A DNA stretch of 64,000 nucleotides from Datisca glomerata (GCA_003255025.1 QANY01013855.1:959524-1023523); one strand, 5' to 3'; positions 1 to 10,316 are shown, counted from the stretch's first letter. The notes: generated by a model not told the origin, from the sequence alone. A program made the numbers and translations.

Positions 1-930
1 GGAACTGTGATGGCCGTTGGATAATTTCCAAAAATTGGATAATTTTCAGTAAGTCGTTGGAACTCTAGTTCTACCTTTACCTTTTGATTTCTTTCATCGC
101 TTTTCTCTTCATATTTTTGTTTTTTGACTTATTTCTTTATTTTTACAGATAAAAGGGCTAACAAAAAGCCTTTCTTGACCAAGGCAATTATTGAAAGAGT
201 GAATGTCACTTTTCATTGCTCGGAGAGGAAGTGGTACGAGCTCTTTGACTGGAGGAAAAAGGTTAACATCGCATTCATTCCAGTTGCGGATTCTCTAGAT
301 CCTCTGATTTAAGGGAGGAGGAACGGGTAGAGGGTTTATTTCAAAGGGCAGCTGAGAACATTGAAATGGTGAAGCGCCTCCATAGCAACCTGCTTGGCAA
401 TATTGACCGCGAAAGGAGTGTTCAGTCGAGAACGGACACTTTCAGTTCCTCCCAAGTCGTGCTTCCTTCTCCATCTTCTCTTGTTCCCCACACTGAGGAT
501 GAGAGCCCTTCAGAGCATTCAATGACTCCCCTCCAACTCCTCCCCCACCATCTATGTAACATGAGCCCATTCTCACTGTCGCTTCCGATCCTCAAGGGAG
601 GACTGAAGAGATTGTTCTTTGGAAGTGTAAGAGGTATTCCACTGCTCCCCTCGTTCCCACTTATGTCAGTTTTCAAAATGATCCTAGATCCATTTACATC
701 GTGCTTCAGGGAATTTAGTCTGAAATTGACGTGGCTGCGACCCATGGTGTAGTGTCAGAAACCTTCTTTGTTCACCGAGCCATGACTATGAGGGTTTATA
801 TTTCCTTTCTTTTTGCATTTTATCTTATCTGCTCATTAACACTTAATGAGGGTTTGTCTTTCCTTTTCTTTTCGTCTTTCTTTTCCAGGCCTTTGTTCAC
901 CATAATGCCCTTTAGGAGCACTATCTTGAC
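1..930 (+). pseudogene. Antisense ORF of Tat-type retrotransposon copy 1 (5' cut by window edge)
   Basis: Plus-strand coding remnant lying beyond the integrase of the minus-strand Tat element, so antisense to gag-pol. It aligns with the equivalent region of copy 2 at 42850-43800. Exon 1 ends at 48 (KNWIIF). An intron with GTAAGT donor and TTTTACAG acceptor spans 49-148. Exon 2 resumes NKRANKKPFLTK, matching SPKKNTKPFILK in copy 2. A frame change near 312 leads to EERVEGLFQRAAENIEMVKR, then VQSRTDTFSSS, matching VHPRTDATSSS in copy 2. A second acceptor-like TTTTCCAG ends at about 889, before AFVHHNAL. Similarity stops at about 930, where the 80-bp minisatellite begins, and the coiled-coil end seen in copy 2 is missing. 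Antisense ORFs beyond pol are known for Tat-lineage elements and their function is unknown. The frame change and stops make this copy non-functional. Confidence 0.6.
49..148 (+). other. Intron in the antisense ORF of Tat copy 1
   Basis: GTAAGT donor at 49 and TTTTACAG acceptor ending at 148, 100 bp long, phase 1. Copy 2 has an intron at the same codon and phase (42913-43002). Inferred from flanking protein similarity, with no transcript evidence. Confidence 0.6.
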
Positions 931-1284
931 CCTTGTTTGTTTTGTTCGTTTCTGATAGAAAGACTTACGAGTTGCGCACTCTCAAGGACTTAGGCCAAAA
1001 GACCATCGACCCTGATTTATTTTGTTCATTTATAAGAGAGGGACTTATGAATTGTCCGTTTCTAAGAACTTAGGCCAAGAGACTGCCGACCCTTGTTTGT
1101 TTTGTTCATTTATGAGAGAATGCCTTATGGGTTACTCGCTCCCAATGACTTAGGCCAAAATATCATCGACCCTTGTTTGTTTTGTTCATTTTTTTTAGAA
1201 GGACTTACGGGTTGTCCGATTCCAAGGCCTTAGGCCAAAAGACCATCAACCCTAGTTTGTTTTGTTCACTTCTAAGATAACTTA
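931..1284. repeat. 80-bp minisatellite, left part
   Basis: Units beginning CCTTGTTTGTTTTGTT recur at 931, 1011, 1091, 1171 and 1251, an exact 80-bp period. Each contains a GGACTTAtgGGTTGcCCGCTC-like core and ACTTAGGCCAAAAGAC. The last unit is interrupted at its TTA by the TIR element that starts at 1285. The array sits between the antisense ORF and the integrase end of Tat copy 1. Confidence 0.9.
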
Positions 1285-2700
1285 AGGGGCGTTTGGTTTG
1301 AGTATTCCCCTTGGTAAAGTATATGGTAAACTTATTTTTCAGCACTTTCTCATGTTTGTTACAATTATTTTCATTTGTCATGGTAAAGTTATTTAGACTG
1401 GTAAAATAACAATTTCACATTACTTTCCCTACCACTTTCTCACAAAAACCTTCTTTACCAAATAACTTTATCATCTTACAACACATCTACACATTATTCA
1501 AAATAACTCTTACTTTCCCAAATTTCCATAAAAGTATCATTATTTGTTTCAATTATTCCTACTTGATTTTAATATTTTATTTTCTTCAAGATTAAAGCCT
1601 CACAAAAAAATTGTAAAATATCTTGATCCTAGTGGAATTGAAACGATCCTTTGATACTAAATTAAAAAAAAATCGTCCCTCCCGACTCGTCCGCCAACTC
1701 ATCTCGGGGTCATTTATTGAGATTAAAATATACACGTTAATTAGAATGAATGAAATAAAATATTAAGTTTAATTTAATGATAGATAAACTCTTCAAATTA
1801 CATAATATAAAATCTAAATCATTAGAATACATGCTAATAATATCAAATATTTTTTGGAAATTAAAAATTAGTTTCTTCCCTAAAATAAATATTATTCATA
1901 AACTATCGATATTTAAAAAATACTAAATTTATAAAGGAGAATATAATTGGATTGTTTAACACGTCTCATTTTTTGTATGGAGGACCGGACTCATATATAT
2001 TTAGTTTTAGATTGTATTTAACCAAAATACAACAAAAAATTGCATCCTTGTTCTGTTTTGCTCCTGTGGTAGAACTAAAATATTTTACCTGTTCTAGCCG
2101 AAGTAGAATGATATTGATAACCGTGGTATACATATCTACTGAAGAAAAACACATGTAACGGGATAACTGTTATGTTTATTAAATTATTTTAATGTGTTAA
2201 TATAAATGACAGTTATTTATATCAAATTTAGTTTTATATACGAAAGAGAAAATTTATACGATAATTAATTTGTGATATCAGAGAAAATAGATATAACTTT
2301 TCCAACAATTTTATCAAATTTTCTCATACAATGATAGTAAGTCTTTTCTTTCTTATGAAGGAAAGTCTTTTTCAAGGATTCCATAGAAATCTATATATGA
2401 AACTGAGATAGTTACATTTTAGAAAATTGTAAACGATAGTGGACATGGTTATGTTTTATTCTCCTGAAGATGGGAGAAAAGATAAAACTGAGTAAATTAT
2501 TAAGAAAAAATCAAGTTTGAAACTTTACCCAAGTATCCTACATACCAAATAAGGAAATCATACTTTCTAATAACATTTTTCACAACCATGTGTTACCAAA
2601 CATGTCAATCTTAATATATTTTCATCTAACTTTACGACTTAAACTTTTCCAGCAACTTAATTTTCTCAGGATTCTTACTTAACCCGTACCAAATGGCCCT
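1285..2700. mobile_element. PIF/Harbinger (Tourist-like) non-autonomous TIR element
   Basis: A 1416-bp AT-rich insertion. Its ends are imperfect inverted repeats: AGGGGCGTTTGG at the left and CCAAATGGCCCT at the right, which reads AGGGCCATTTGG on the other strand. It is flanked by TTA at 1282-1284 and 2701-2703. The flanks rejoin into a normal unit of the 80-bp minisatellite (GACTTA followed by GGGGTTGC-like sequence), so the empty site is known. Short TIRs of this sequence with a 3-bp TTA duplication are typical of PIF/Harbinger. No transposase is visible, so it is non-autonomous. Confidence 0.8.
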
Positions 2701-3000
2701 TTAGGGGTTTCATGCTCTCAAGAACATAGGCAAAAGGCAGCTGGCCCTTGTTTGTTTTGTTAATTTCTGAGCAGGAATTATGGGTTGCCCGCTCCCAAGG
2801 ACTTAGGCAGAAAGACTGCTGACCTTTGTTTGTTTTGTTCATTTCTAAGCGAAGGATTTATGGGTTGCCCGCTCCTAAGGACTTAAGCCAAAAGGCCGAC
2901 CACCCTTGTTTGGTTTGTTCATTTCTGAGAGGACTTAGGGGTTGCCCGCTCTCAAGGACTCAGGCCAAAAGGTTACCGACCCTTGCTTATTTTGCTAGGG
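2701..3000. repeat. 80-bp minisatellite, right part
   Basis: The array resumes after the TIR element, with CCTTTGTTTG-type unit starts at 2746, 2822, 2904 and 2981 (periods 76, 82 and 77). Units are less regular than on the left side. It ends in a (GA)n run at 3003-3028, before the integrase remnant. Confidence 0.88.
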
Positions 3001-3002
3001 AA

Positions 3003-3028
3003 GAGAGAGAGATAGAGAGAGAGAGAGT
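3003..3028. repeat. (GA)n microsatellite
   Basis: AGAGAGAGATAGAGAGAGAG-type run just after the 80-bp minisatellite. Confidence 0.8.
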
Positions 3029-3083
3029 TGATACCAAGTATTTTACGTGAAAACCCATTTTTTCGTTGAACAACGTTTATAAT

Positions 3084-3993
3084 TTAAACAAAGTATCTTT
3101 TTAGATGAAAAACGTTCCACGGTTTTGCCAGTTTCTCCCCATCTTTTGTTGCCAAGTAATAGTATCCGCTGCCACCAATTCTTTTGACAATGTATGACCC
3201 TTCCCAGGTTGGCCCAAGTTTTCCTATTGTTTGGAAGACATTCTTCAAAGCTAGATCCCCTTTCTGGAATTCCGTCTTCAAACTCTTCTTTGAAAGTAAG
3301 CTCTTCTTTTCTGATTGTAATATATCATCTAGATTAGAGTTGCTTCTCTTATTTCCTCTAACAGATCGAAATTTTCCTTCAAAAGTTCTTCATTTTGTTT
3401 CTCATTTAGTTCTGATTTCATAGTCGGGCTTCCAATTTTAACCGGTATTATTACTTCCATCCCGTATGCCAAAGCGAACGGTAATTTGCCCGTTGCCTCC
3501 CTGGGTGTGGTTCTATATGCCCACATTATTGCTGGTAATTTCTCTACCTATTTTCTTTTAGTTGATTCTAGCCATTTCTTCATGTTGTCAAGTATAGCGC
3601 GGTTCGATCTTTCAAAAGGTTTTCACTATCTTCCTCGTAAATTGAAGCCCATTGTCAGAAATTAGAATTCATGGGATTCTGTATCTGCATATTATATATT
3701 CCATAAGATCCCTTTCATTTCCTTTTCACGAATCCTCGCAAAATCTTTTGCTTCGATCCACTTGGTAAAGTAATTTGTTGCTACTAACAAAAAATTTTCT
3801 CAACTGACACCATGGAAAGTGGTCCAATAATGTCTAGTGCCCACTGCATGAATGGCCATGGACTTGCCACTATGTTAAGTTCTCCAGGAGCCATCTTAGC
3901 CATTGAAGCAAAATGTTGACACTTGTCACATTTTCTTACACACCGCTTAGCGTCTTGGTGCATTTTGGGCCAGTAATACCATTCGTTCAACAT
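3084..3993 (-). pseudogene. Integrase remnant of Tat-type Ty3/gypsy copy 1
   Basis: Read on the minus strand, from 3993 down. NEWYYWPKMHQDAKRCVRKC, with CDKCQHFA, is the zinc-binding N-terminal domain (CxxC). DIIGPL is the start of the catalytic core. MWAYRTTPREATGKLPFALA (from 3526) is the end of the core. The fragment at 3281-3084 (FQKGDLALKNVFQ... GKLGPTWEGSY... HLKRYF) is the C-terminal domain. The pieces lie in different frames, separated by stops, with the middle of the core damaged at about 3530-3780. The sequence matches the Tat/Retand type of plant Ty3 integrase in general style. Confidence 0.88.
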
Positions 3994-4099
3994 TTTATGA
4001 GCTAAGGATCATCTTCCCCTAATATGATTTCCGCATATCCCTTCGTGATCTCGGCTAACACATATTGTGCTTCCTTTTCCCGTAGACACTTCAAATAAG

Positions 4100-4960
4100 G
4101 ACCTAAAAAGATCTTTTATATAATAATCCATTAATTAATGAGTATTTGGCACTTTGTTGTGGGATTTTCCTTGCATGAAGTTTATCATCAGGTAACACCC
4201 TGTCTTCTAAGTAATGAATTATGTCATCTTGCCAGCTTAGTTCTCTCTCGACTTCCACATCTGCTACCTCATTCAATAGGAATGAAATGCTTGACTTCTC
4301 GAGTAACTCTACTTCCACATCTGCTACCTCATTCAATAGGAATGAAATGCTTGATTTCTCATTTTGTGCAGGAATTGTAGTGATGACCCCAGGTTCGTTA
4401 AAGCGGCAGCATGCATTCTCCGTTCTTGAGATCTGTTGAATCTCATAGCTTTTCAATATACGTAATAATTCTTTTACCCATTGCAAGTAACTTATCATTC
4501 TTTCATCTTTAGCCATGAATTCTCATGTAATCTTTTTCACAATTAGCATTGAATCACATAATATTTCACGCTCGTTACCTCAGATTCCCGTAGTAGGGAG
4601 ATTTCGCTATCAAGACTTCATATTCTACTTCATTATTGGAGGCATTGAAACCAAAAGTGATGGACTCCTCTAATGTTTCATCGAACGGGATATGTACCAC
4701 TATTCCCGCTCTGACCCCTTTGTTATTTAAAGCTCCATCGACGTACAACTTCCAGGTCTCATCTTCTTCTTTGACTTGTGGTTCGTTGTTGGCTGCCCAT
4801 CACTGGTAAAGTTCGCTATGAAGTCAACCGGAACTTACCCCTTAATCGATATTCTTGGCTCATAATAGATTTCATATTGGCCAAGCTCTATTACCTATAT
4901 CATTCTCCCGTTGACTTCAGGTGAGTGTAACAGACTCATAATCCACATATTTGTTGACAC
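4100..4960 (-). pseudogene. RNase H remnant of Tat copy 1
   Basis: Minus-strand fragments. At 4870-4700 the start of RNase H is readable around the words YEIYYEP and LYVDGALNNKG. NNEVEYE follows at about 4650. MAKDERMISYLQWVKELLRI (from 4516) and ILKSYEIQQISRTENA follow. The order is correct for Ty3 pol, between RT and integrase. Several stops and frame changes occur, and the A-D-ALA motif after RTEN is altered. A 60-bp tandem duplication lies inside (4251-4370). Confidence 0.8.
4251..4370. repeat. 60-bp in-frame tandem duplication inside Tat copy 1 pol
   Basis: ACTTCCACATCTGCTACCTC starts at 4251 and again at 4311. The two 60-bp units are nearly identical. On the minus strand they give a 20-residue repeat around KSSISFLLNEVADVEVE, keeping the frame. 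Confidence 0.93.
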
Positions 4961-4987
4961 TTTTACACTACGTGCTTGGAAGTAAGG

Positions 4988-6093
4988 TCATAGCTTCCTC
5001 GTAGCAGTCACAATGACCACTAGACTTTTACTTATGAAATACACGGGTCTTTGTTTCCTTTCTTCCTCTGTGATAAAAATGACACTAACAGCCGTTTGTG
5101 ACAAAACTACATACAGGAGTAGCTGTTCGCCAGGCATTGATTTTGATAACAGCGGGGGAGTTGATAAATATTCCTTGATTTTGTTTAGGGCCCTTTCACA
5201 TTCTACATCCCAGCCATCAACGATATATTTTCTTAACTTTGGAAAGAACGGTTTGCATTTATCCGTTGACCTTGAGAAGAATCTGTCTAGAGCTGTCAAC
5301 CTTCCTGTTAGACCTTGTATCTCCTTTCGGTTTCTGGGAGACTTCATCTCCATGATGGCCTTTACCTAATCCAAGTTAGCCTCAATGCCCCATTGTGTGA
5401 CTAGATGACCTAAGAATTTTTCCGCTGCTACGTCGAAAGTACACTTCTCCATTTAACTTCATGGATCTTTTTTTTTTAAGATTGAGAAACCCTCGTCAAG
5501 ATCCATGACGTGGTCTTACCGTTTACAACTCTTCACTAGCATGTCGTCTACGTAAACTTCTATGGTTTTTCTAATCTCTTCGTGAAAAATCTTGTTCACA
5601 TGTCTTTGATAAGTTGCACCTACATTTTTTAATCCAAAGTTTATAACAGAAAGTACCATGCTCAATTATAAATGAGATTTTTTCCTGATCAGGTTGGAAC
5701 ATTTTTACCTGGTTATATCCGGAGAAGGAATCCATGAAATTGATGAGTTCGTGCCCTGATATTGCATCCACCATTTGGTCTATTCTCGACAACGGGTATT
5801 CATCTTTCAACAAGCTTTATTCAGATCAGTGAAGTCAACACATATTCTCTATTTCCCATTCTTCTTCTTTACCATAACTATATTGGCGAGCCACTCCAGA
5901 TAGTCTACTTCACGAATGAAGCCAGCTTCACAAATTCTTCTTTGTTCGTCATGTTTCGTTCTGGAGCGAAACTCTTCCTTCGTTGCTTTATTGGGTTGAC
6001 AGCGGGATCTGTATTCAATTTATGACATATTATTTTCTCAAGAATACATGTCATCTCTTGTGTCGTAGTCAGAATATCTCTTTGTTTTTTCAC
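4988..6093 (-). pseudogene. Reverse transcriptase remnant of Tat copy 1
   Basis: Minus strand, high to low. CHKLNTDPAVNPIKQRRKSF (about 6030) precedes RT. DEYPLSRIDQMVDAISGHEL and FMDSFSGYNQVKM (5813-5690) form the front of the RT palm, including the first catalytic Asp region. The YVDDMLV-type box lies near 5550, in a different frame. NRKEIQGLTGRLTALDRFFS (from 5353) is the connection to RNase H. The wording YPLPRIDQ... FMDAFSGYNQ is characteristic of the plant Tat lineage. Frameshifts at about 5640, 5570 and 5400 inactivate it. Confidence 0.88.
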
Positions 6094-6357
6094 AAGAAAT
6101 CTGTTAGTCTTTCCTTTTCCATTTGCTCAAGGTGGGCCTCAATGCTGGTTGTTATCTGAGTTTCCTTATCTAGGTTGACAAGCTCAGTCTCTTCTGCTAC
6201 CTCATACCTTAGGCCCACCTGTTCATCTTCATGTGATTGATATTTCTCTGTAATTGTTGCTTGCTCTTTTGCTTTGTTTTCTGTTATCCATTATCAAGTA
6301 AATTCTAGTGCAGTTACAGCGCAAATACGGGCAACAGCTTGATCACCCTTTATGGTT

Positions 6358-6762
6358 TTAATTCCCTCTGGAGATGGATACTTTAACACTTGGTAAAGAG
6401 GTAGATGGTACAACTATCATCTTGTGCGGCCATGTCCTTCCCAGGATGGCGTTGCACGGGTATGAGGTGTCCAATACCATAAATTTTGTAAGATGATTGA
6501 AGGGTTCCACGTTCACAAGAAGAACAACAATTCCTTCAAAATAATTGATAGCCCTTATGAAGTATATCAATGTCTGTGACGGTCCCTGCAACTGTTGATC
6601 TCCCATAGATATTTTTTCAAGTGCCGAGCGGTGTAAAATGTTAGCAACACTCCCGTTGTCAATTAATACTCTCCTCAATAAATAGTTGCCAACTTGTATC
6701 AAAATGACCAAGGCATCATTATGTTGTTCATCATGTTCCAAATTTAAGTCATCGAATATCAA
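6358..6762 (-). pseudogene. Aspartic protease region of Tat copy 1
   Basis: A 134-residue open segment. HNDALVILIQVGNYLLRRVL is followed by IDNGSVANIL, the protease active-site loop (DSGS in most relatives, here DNGS). FNHLTKFMVLDTSYPCNAIL and GRTWPHKM follow, as expected for Tat elements. It lies between gag and RT in the right order. It is open across the domain, but the frames up- and downstream are broken. Confidence 0.8.
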
Positions 6763-7419
6763 CGGAAGATTCCCGTTGTCATTTAAAGAGCTTCATTTCT
6801 CCAAGTGCTCCTTCAACATGGGCTTCTTACAGTATACCTTCCTCTCCTTCTTAAAAGTTTCTTCTTGCTTAGTCAATGCGACAATTGTATTGACAATCTA
6901 GAGAGATTATTTCCCATTATCACGTTTCCATTCATCACAAACTTCTTTCTCGATTTCCTGCTTCTACTCTTGTTTCTTCACATACTGTTGTATATATCCC
7001 TCCTTAACCAGCCATTCAAAGTAATCTTTGAGTTGATAGAAATCCTTCTTATAATGTATGTTGCTTCTATGATAAGAGTAATAATTGTCTTTGTCTTTAT
7101 AGTGTGATTCTTTAGTGAGTTGGGCCAGTCTTTTCAACTAAGATTTACCCTTGATCATGTCGAGAATCTGATTTATTGACATTATAAGAGGTGTATAGAC
7201 TTTATCTCTGGGATGGACCTCGCCAGCATGTCTCATTCGGCTTTCAGTCCTATCCCGCTTATTTTCGCCCCGCTCATTATCTCTTTCTGTTCTCTATGTT
7301 CATTTCTTGTCAGATCTAGAACTCTATTCTCTTTTTCGCAACTCCTCATTCCTTTGTTCCGCTAGCTTCAAGAAGCTTTTTATTTTCTTCTTCTAGCATG
7401 ATGTAAGTATGAGCCATTT

Positions 7420-7925
7420 GGAACATCTTACCCATAATTAGCGGTTTCGCCTTTGATAAATCTTCAAAGAGGGGTGAGTTTAAATCCAACCCTCATCTGA
7501 AAGCCAGCCTAACTACTCGGTCATCGCAGCTTTCCACCTTAGTAATCTCTTCCTTGAATCTATGAGTATATTCCCGCAAAGATTCTCCCCTTTTGGAGAT
7601 ATAGTCAGAAGGAACTCTGTCTCCTCCATTACCGCACGGTAAATGGAGTACTGCTCTAAAAAGACAGAAGGCATGACAATAAAGTTAGTAATTGAGTATG
7701 CGGGAAGAGAATGGTACCATTTCAAAGCGGTCCTGTCTACACTGGTGGGAAACATTATGCATATTAATTTGTCCTCGTGCTGATGCAACGCCATCACTTG
7801 TTTGAATCGTCTGAGATGGTCCACCGGATCAAACTTCCTTTCATAACATTTAAATTTAGGTGCCACAAATTTTTTTGGTATTGGGGCCGCCAGGATCTCC
7901 AGACTCAATTGAGTTCGTCCAGCGC
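7420..7925 (-). pseudogene. Gag remnant of Tat copy 1
   Basis: Minus strand from about 7925: PIPKKFVAPKFKCYERKFDP, then VDHLRRFKQVMALHQHEDKL and RTALKWYHSLP. It matches the gag of copy 2 (PIPRKFVASKFMCYE... LIRFKQVM) and the general plant Ty3 gag core. Similarity to copy 2 is lost upstream of RTQLSLEIL near 7925, where a different GC-rich repeat joins, so the 5' end of gag and the 5' LTR are missing or displaced. Confidence 0.82.
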
Positions 7926-8150
7926 CTCTGAATGAGGTGTTCTTGCACGCTTCGTTTGTGCCACAATCACACGGCTCGTTGGAGGCGAGATGCAGCATCT
8001 CGTTCGAGGTGATGTGACATGCCTCTGAGCAAGACGTTCTCACACACCTCATTAAAGGTATTGTGGCATACCTCACCTTCAAGGAGTTGCCGAGACGCAC
8101 CTCGGGCGAGGCTCTCTACCTCATTCGAGGTACGATAAAACTGTGGGGAG
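7926..8150. repeat. Degenerate GC-rich repeat at the broken gag end
   Basis: Imperfect repeats built from words such as CCTCATTCGAGGT, CTCGTTCGAGGTGATGTG and CCTCATTAAAGGTATTGTG. The style resembles the 36-bp minisatellite at 8700-9008, but I could not fix a constant period. Probably part of an LTR of another element. Confidence 0.45.
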
Positions 8151-8337
8151 TTTCCTAAAACGCATTTATACATAAATCATTGCAGATACAAATTTTTTAT
8201 GATTTGATGTCTATAGTTATTAGAGATAAAAAAGAAGACGTGTGTCCCACGAACAAGTGCGAAAGACGCAGGCCATTCAAATTAGAAAATATGTTCAATC
8301 TTGATTGTTTTGCCCACAACCTTGAACAAGGGGCTAA

Positions 8338-9420
8338 TGTAAATGGTGAGCCACGTCGTTAAGAGTAACGTATCAAAGGGATGACGTGGCATCTAAAGAT
8401 AGGTCCATGTGGCACTTAGGTGTAGTAACGTTTATTAATGCGTGATAATGACAAAATAACGTTTGTAAAGTACGCTCATGTTTTATAAAGGTGGCGATCC
8501 CATTATATGAAATTAGGTATTAAATGTTGTACTTCATCTTTGAGTTTTGTGACAAAGATTCGAATGTATTTTCTTGCATGGGAACAATCTGAGGGCTGTG
8601 GTCTGGTAGAATTAGGACAAGGTTCGCTACACCGTGATGAGAAGATTTCCTTAAAGGATGTAGCCACCTTACGAGTCTTGGAAGTGCCTCCTTTGTGCCA
8701 CCTCAGGAGAACCCCGGACACGGCTCTCCATGCCACTCCGAGGGGAACCTCGGAGGTGGCTCATCATGCCACTCTGGGGAACCCCGAGGGTTGCTCTCCA
8801 TGCGGCCACAGGGGAATCCTGGGCTCGGCTCCCCATGCCACCCGGGGGGAACCCCGAGGGTGGCTCTCCATGCCTCTATGTGGGGAACCCCGGGTGTGGT
8901 TTCCCATGTCACTCTAGGATACCCCGAGGGTGGCTCCCCATGTCACCACAGGGGAACCCTGTGAGCGGTTTCTCATGCTGCCACGGGGGAACCCCAGGCA
9001 CAGTTTCCTATATTGCATCATTTTAGGGATGTGGCACATTTTAGGCATGGTGTCACATTTTTAATTTGTGACCATGTTTTGAGCTTGACTCTTATTGGTG
9101 TTAGTTTCTGTCTGGACACGTGTTTGGCATGCGGTTGTAAAGGATGTGTGTGTGGTCTCCACTTAACCCCATCTATAAAAATAGGTCCCTAGCACCATTA
9201 TTGAGACAATCACTTCTCATCAATCCCGAGAACAAACATTGAGAATATTCTCTCATCGCGTTTCTCACCTACCTTAGAGTCTTAAAGGCATTTATCATAT
9301 TCCGACGACTGCCTAAGGTTGCTTGTCCTTCACCCTCCGACCACCAACTCCCACGTTCTCAAACATATTTGGCATAGACTAGATCACTCATACACACATC
9401 ATCCTAAACCCCAAAACACA
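8338..9420 (+). mobile_element. Solo-LTR-like element, copy A
   Basis: About 1.08 kb, starting TGTAAATGGTGAGCCACGTC and ending CCAAAACACA. A diverged copy lies at 15867-18768 once its nested insert is removed. A promoter-like segment CTATAAAAATAGGTCC at 9173 is followed by a leader-like TCATCAATCCCGAGAAC stretch, as in LTR U3-R-U5, giving plus orientation, opposite to Tat copy 1. No coding region follows. No clear target duplication is visible for this copy. Confidence 0.65.
8700..9008. repeat. GC-rich 36-bp minisatellite inside LTR copy A
   Basis: About eight units of 34-36 bp with the consensus words GGGGAACCCCGAGGGTGGCT and CTCCATGCCAC. Unit starts (AGGGGAACC or similar) are near 8705, 8740, 8775, 8811, 8846, 8882, 8916 and 8950. 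The GC content stands out sharply from the AT-rich surroundings. The other LTR copy (18100-18300) is GC-rich but lacks a clear array. Confidence 0.9.
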
Positions 9421-9440
9421 ATACTTGTTGTATTTTTTGG

Positions 9441-9810
9441 TACTGAGGTAAACCTGAAAGGTAAACACAAGGTAATGTTATCAAGCTGCATTTTCTTTCT
9501 GATATTACATATACATTTTTTTTTATATTGATATCCTTGGAAAAATTACCTTTATGGAGTCAATGACTCTTACGGTTGGGCAAACTCCTAGTATTGTTTA
9601 CACAGGTTTGATATGAGACAATCTTAAAGTTCATTCTTCATCCCATATTTATCTATAGTAGAATGAAGTTGCCAACTTTTCCATTCATTATTGTTAGGAA
9701 ATAACAATTGATTGGTCATGCAGAAGTTGGGCTTATTGGAATAGGAATCTGTTATGACATAAAGTTTCCAGAGCTAGCCTATACGCGGTAATAGGTGCAC
9801 CTTTTGCTTC
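9441..9810 (+). pseudogene. Omega-amidase (nitrilase family) gene fragment
   Basis: Three short exon pieces. 9441-9471 reads NLKGKHK before a GTAATG donor, matching the LK.KHRK end of a nitrilase exon. 9511-9605 contains YIDILGKITFMES, then MTLTVGQTPSIVYT, with an extra T shifting the frame after the first residues. The intron 9606-9723 has a GT donor and TCATGCAG acceptor, phase 1. 9724-9787 reads EVGLIGIGICYDIKFPELA, which contains the nitrilase catalytic Cys in CYD. After ELA the reading slips by a few bases, and only YA..GA is recognisable. In plants this wording fits omega-amidase (NIT2/NLP3 type), which hydrolyses 2-oxoglutaramate and 2-oxosuccinamate. Exons on both sides are absent. 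The frame errors and missing exons make it a relic. Confidence 0.82.
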
Positions 9811-10316
9811 CACATACCTGTCAAAATAGTTGATCTTATATTTAAGAGGGGATATTGAGATGCTATTAGCCATGTAGTCTTATTATAATAAACTTTAATG
9901 CATTTTCAACTGTGTGTTTCTTTTTCAAAGTCTTTTCTAACCTATAAAAAGCTATATTCAGGACAAACGTACAAAAGTAAAGACGCGATGATCTTTATTA
10001 GTTGGTAGATGTTAAAAGGTTGAATTAACTCTGATATATTTAGAGTATGGATTTCCTCAGAACCATAGTCTTACCCTTCTATTGAGTCTCGATGTTAAAC
10101 CCATGTTTCACTGAGGAGACATGATAATTTATGTAATTTGTATATTATATATGAAATAAAGATTTTCTCGGTACCAGTTTAAGGATTTGATCCATCTTTA
10201 AATCATCACATATGTAACTTTATGTAGGAGTGATACAAGAGTGGAACCACCCCGGTATTATACTAGTCTGATACTAAAGAATGACCTTCAATAAAAATAA
10301 GAGATAACTTGCTACG
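9811..10316. other. No gene seen
   Basis: AT-rich sequence with no recognisable coding signal. Further nitrilase exons were looked for and not found. The last 45 bases, about 10271-10315, recur at about 12121-12166 on the other side of the TRIM-like array. Confidence 0.6.

Noticed and set aside
124..180. ATG at 124 as start of the antisense ORF of Tat copy 1
   Set aside because: It lies inside the inferred intron; comparison with copy 2 shows coding sequence continuing from upstream exon 1, with exon 2 starting at 149.
8700..9008. Possible CRISPR-like array (about 36-bp period)
   Set aside because: Units are contiguous without unique spacers, in a plant nuclear LTR; it is a minisatellite.
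8503..9026. Overlapping ORFs on both strands rich in Gly, Pro and His
   Set aside because: They translate the 36-bp GC-rich minisatellite; stops are rare there because of composition.
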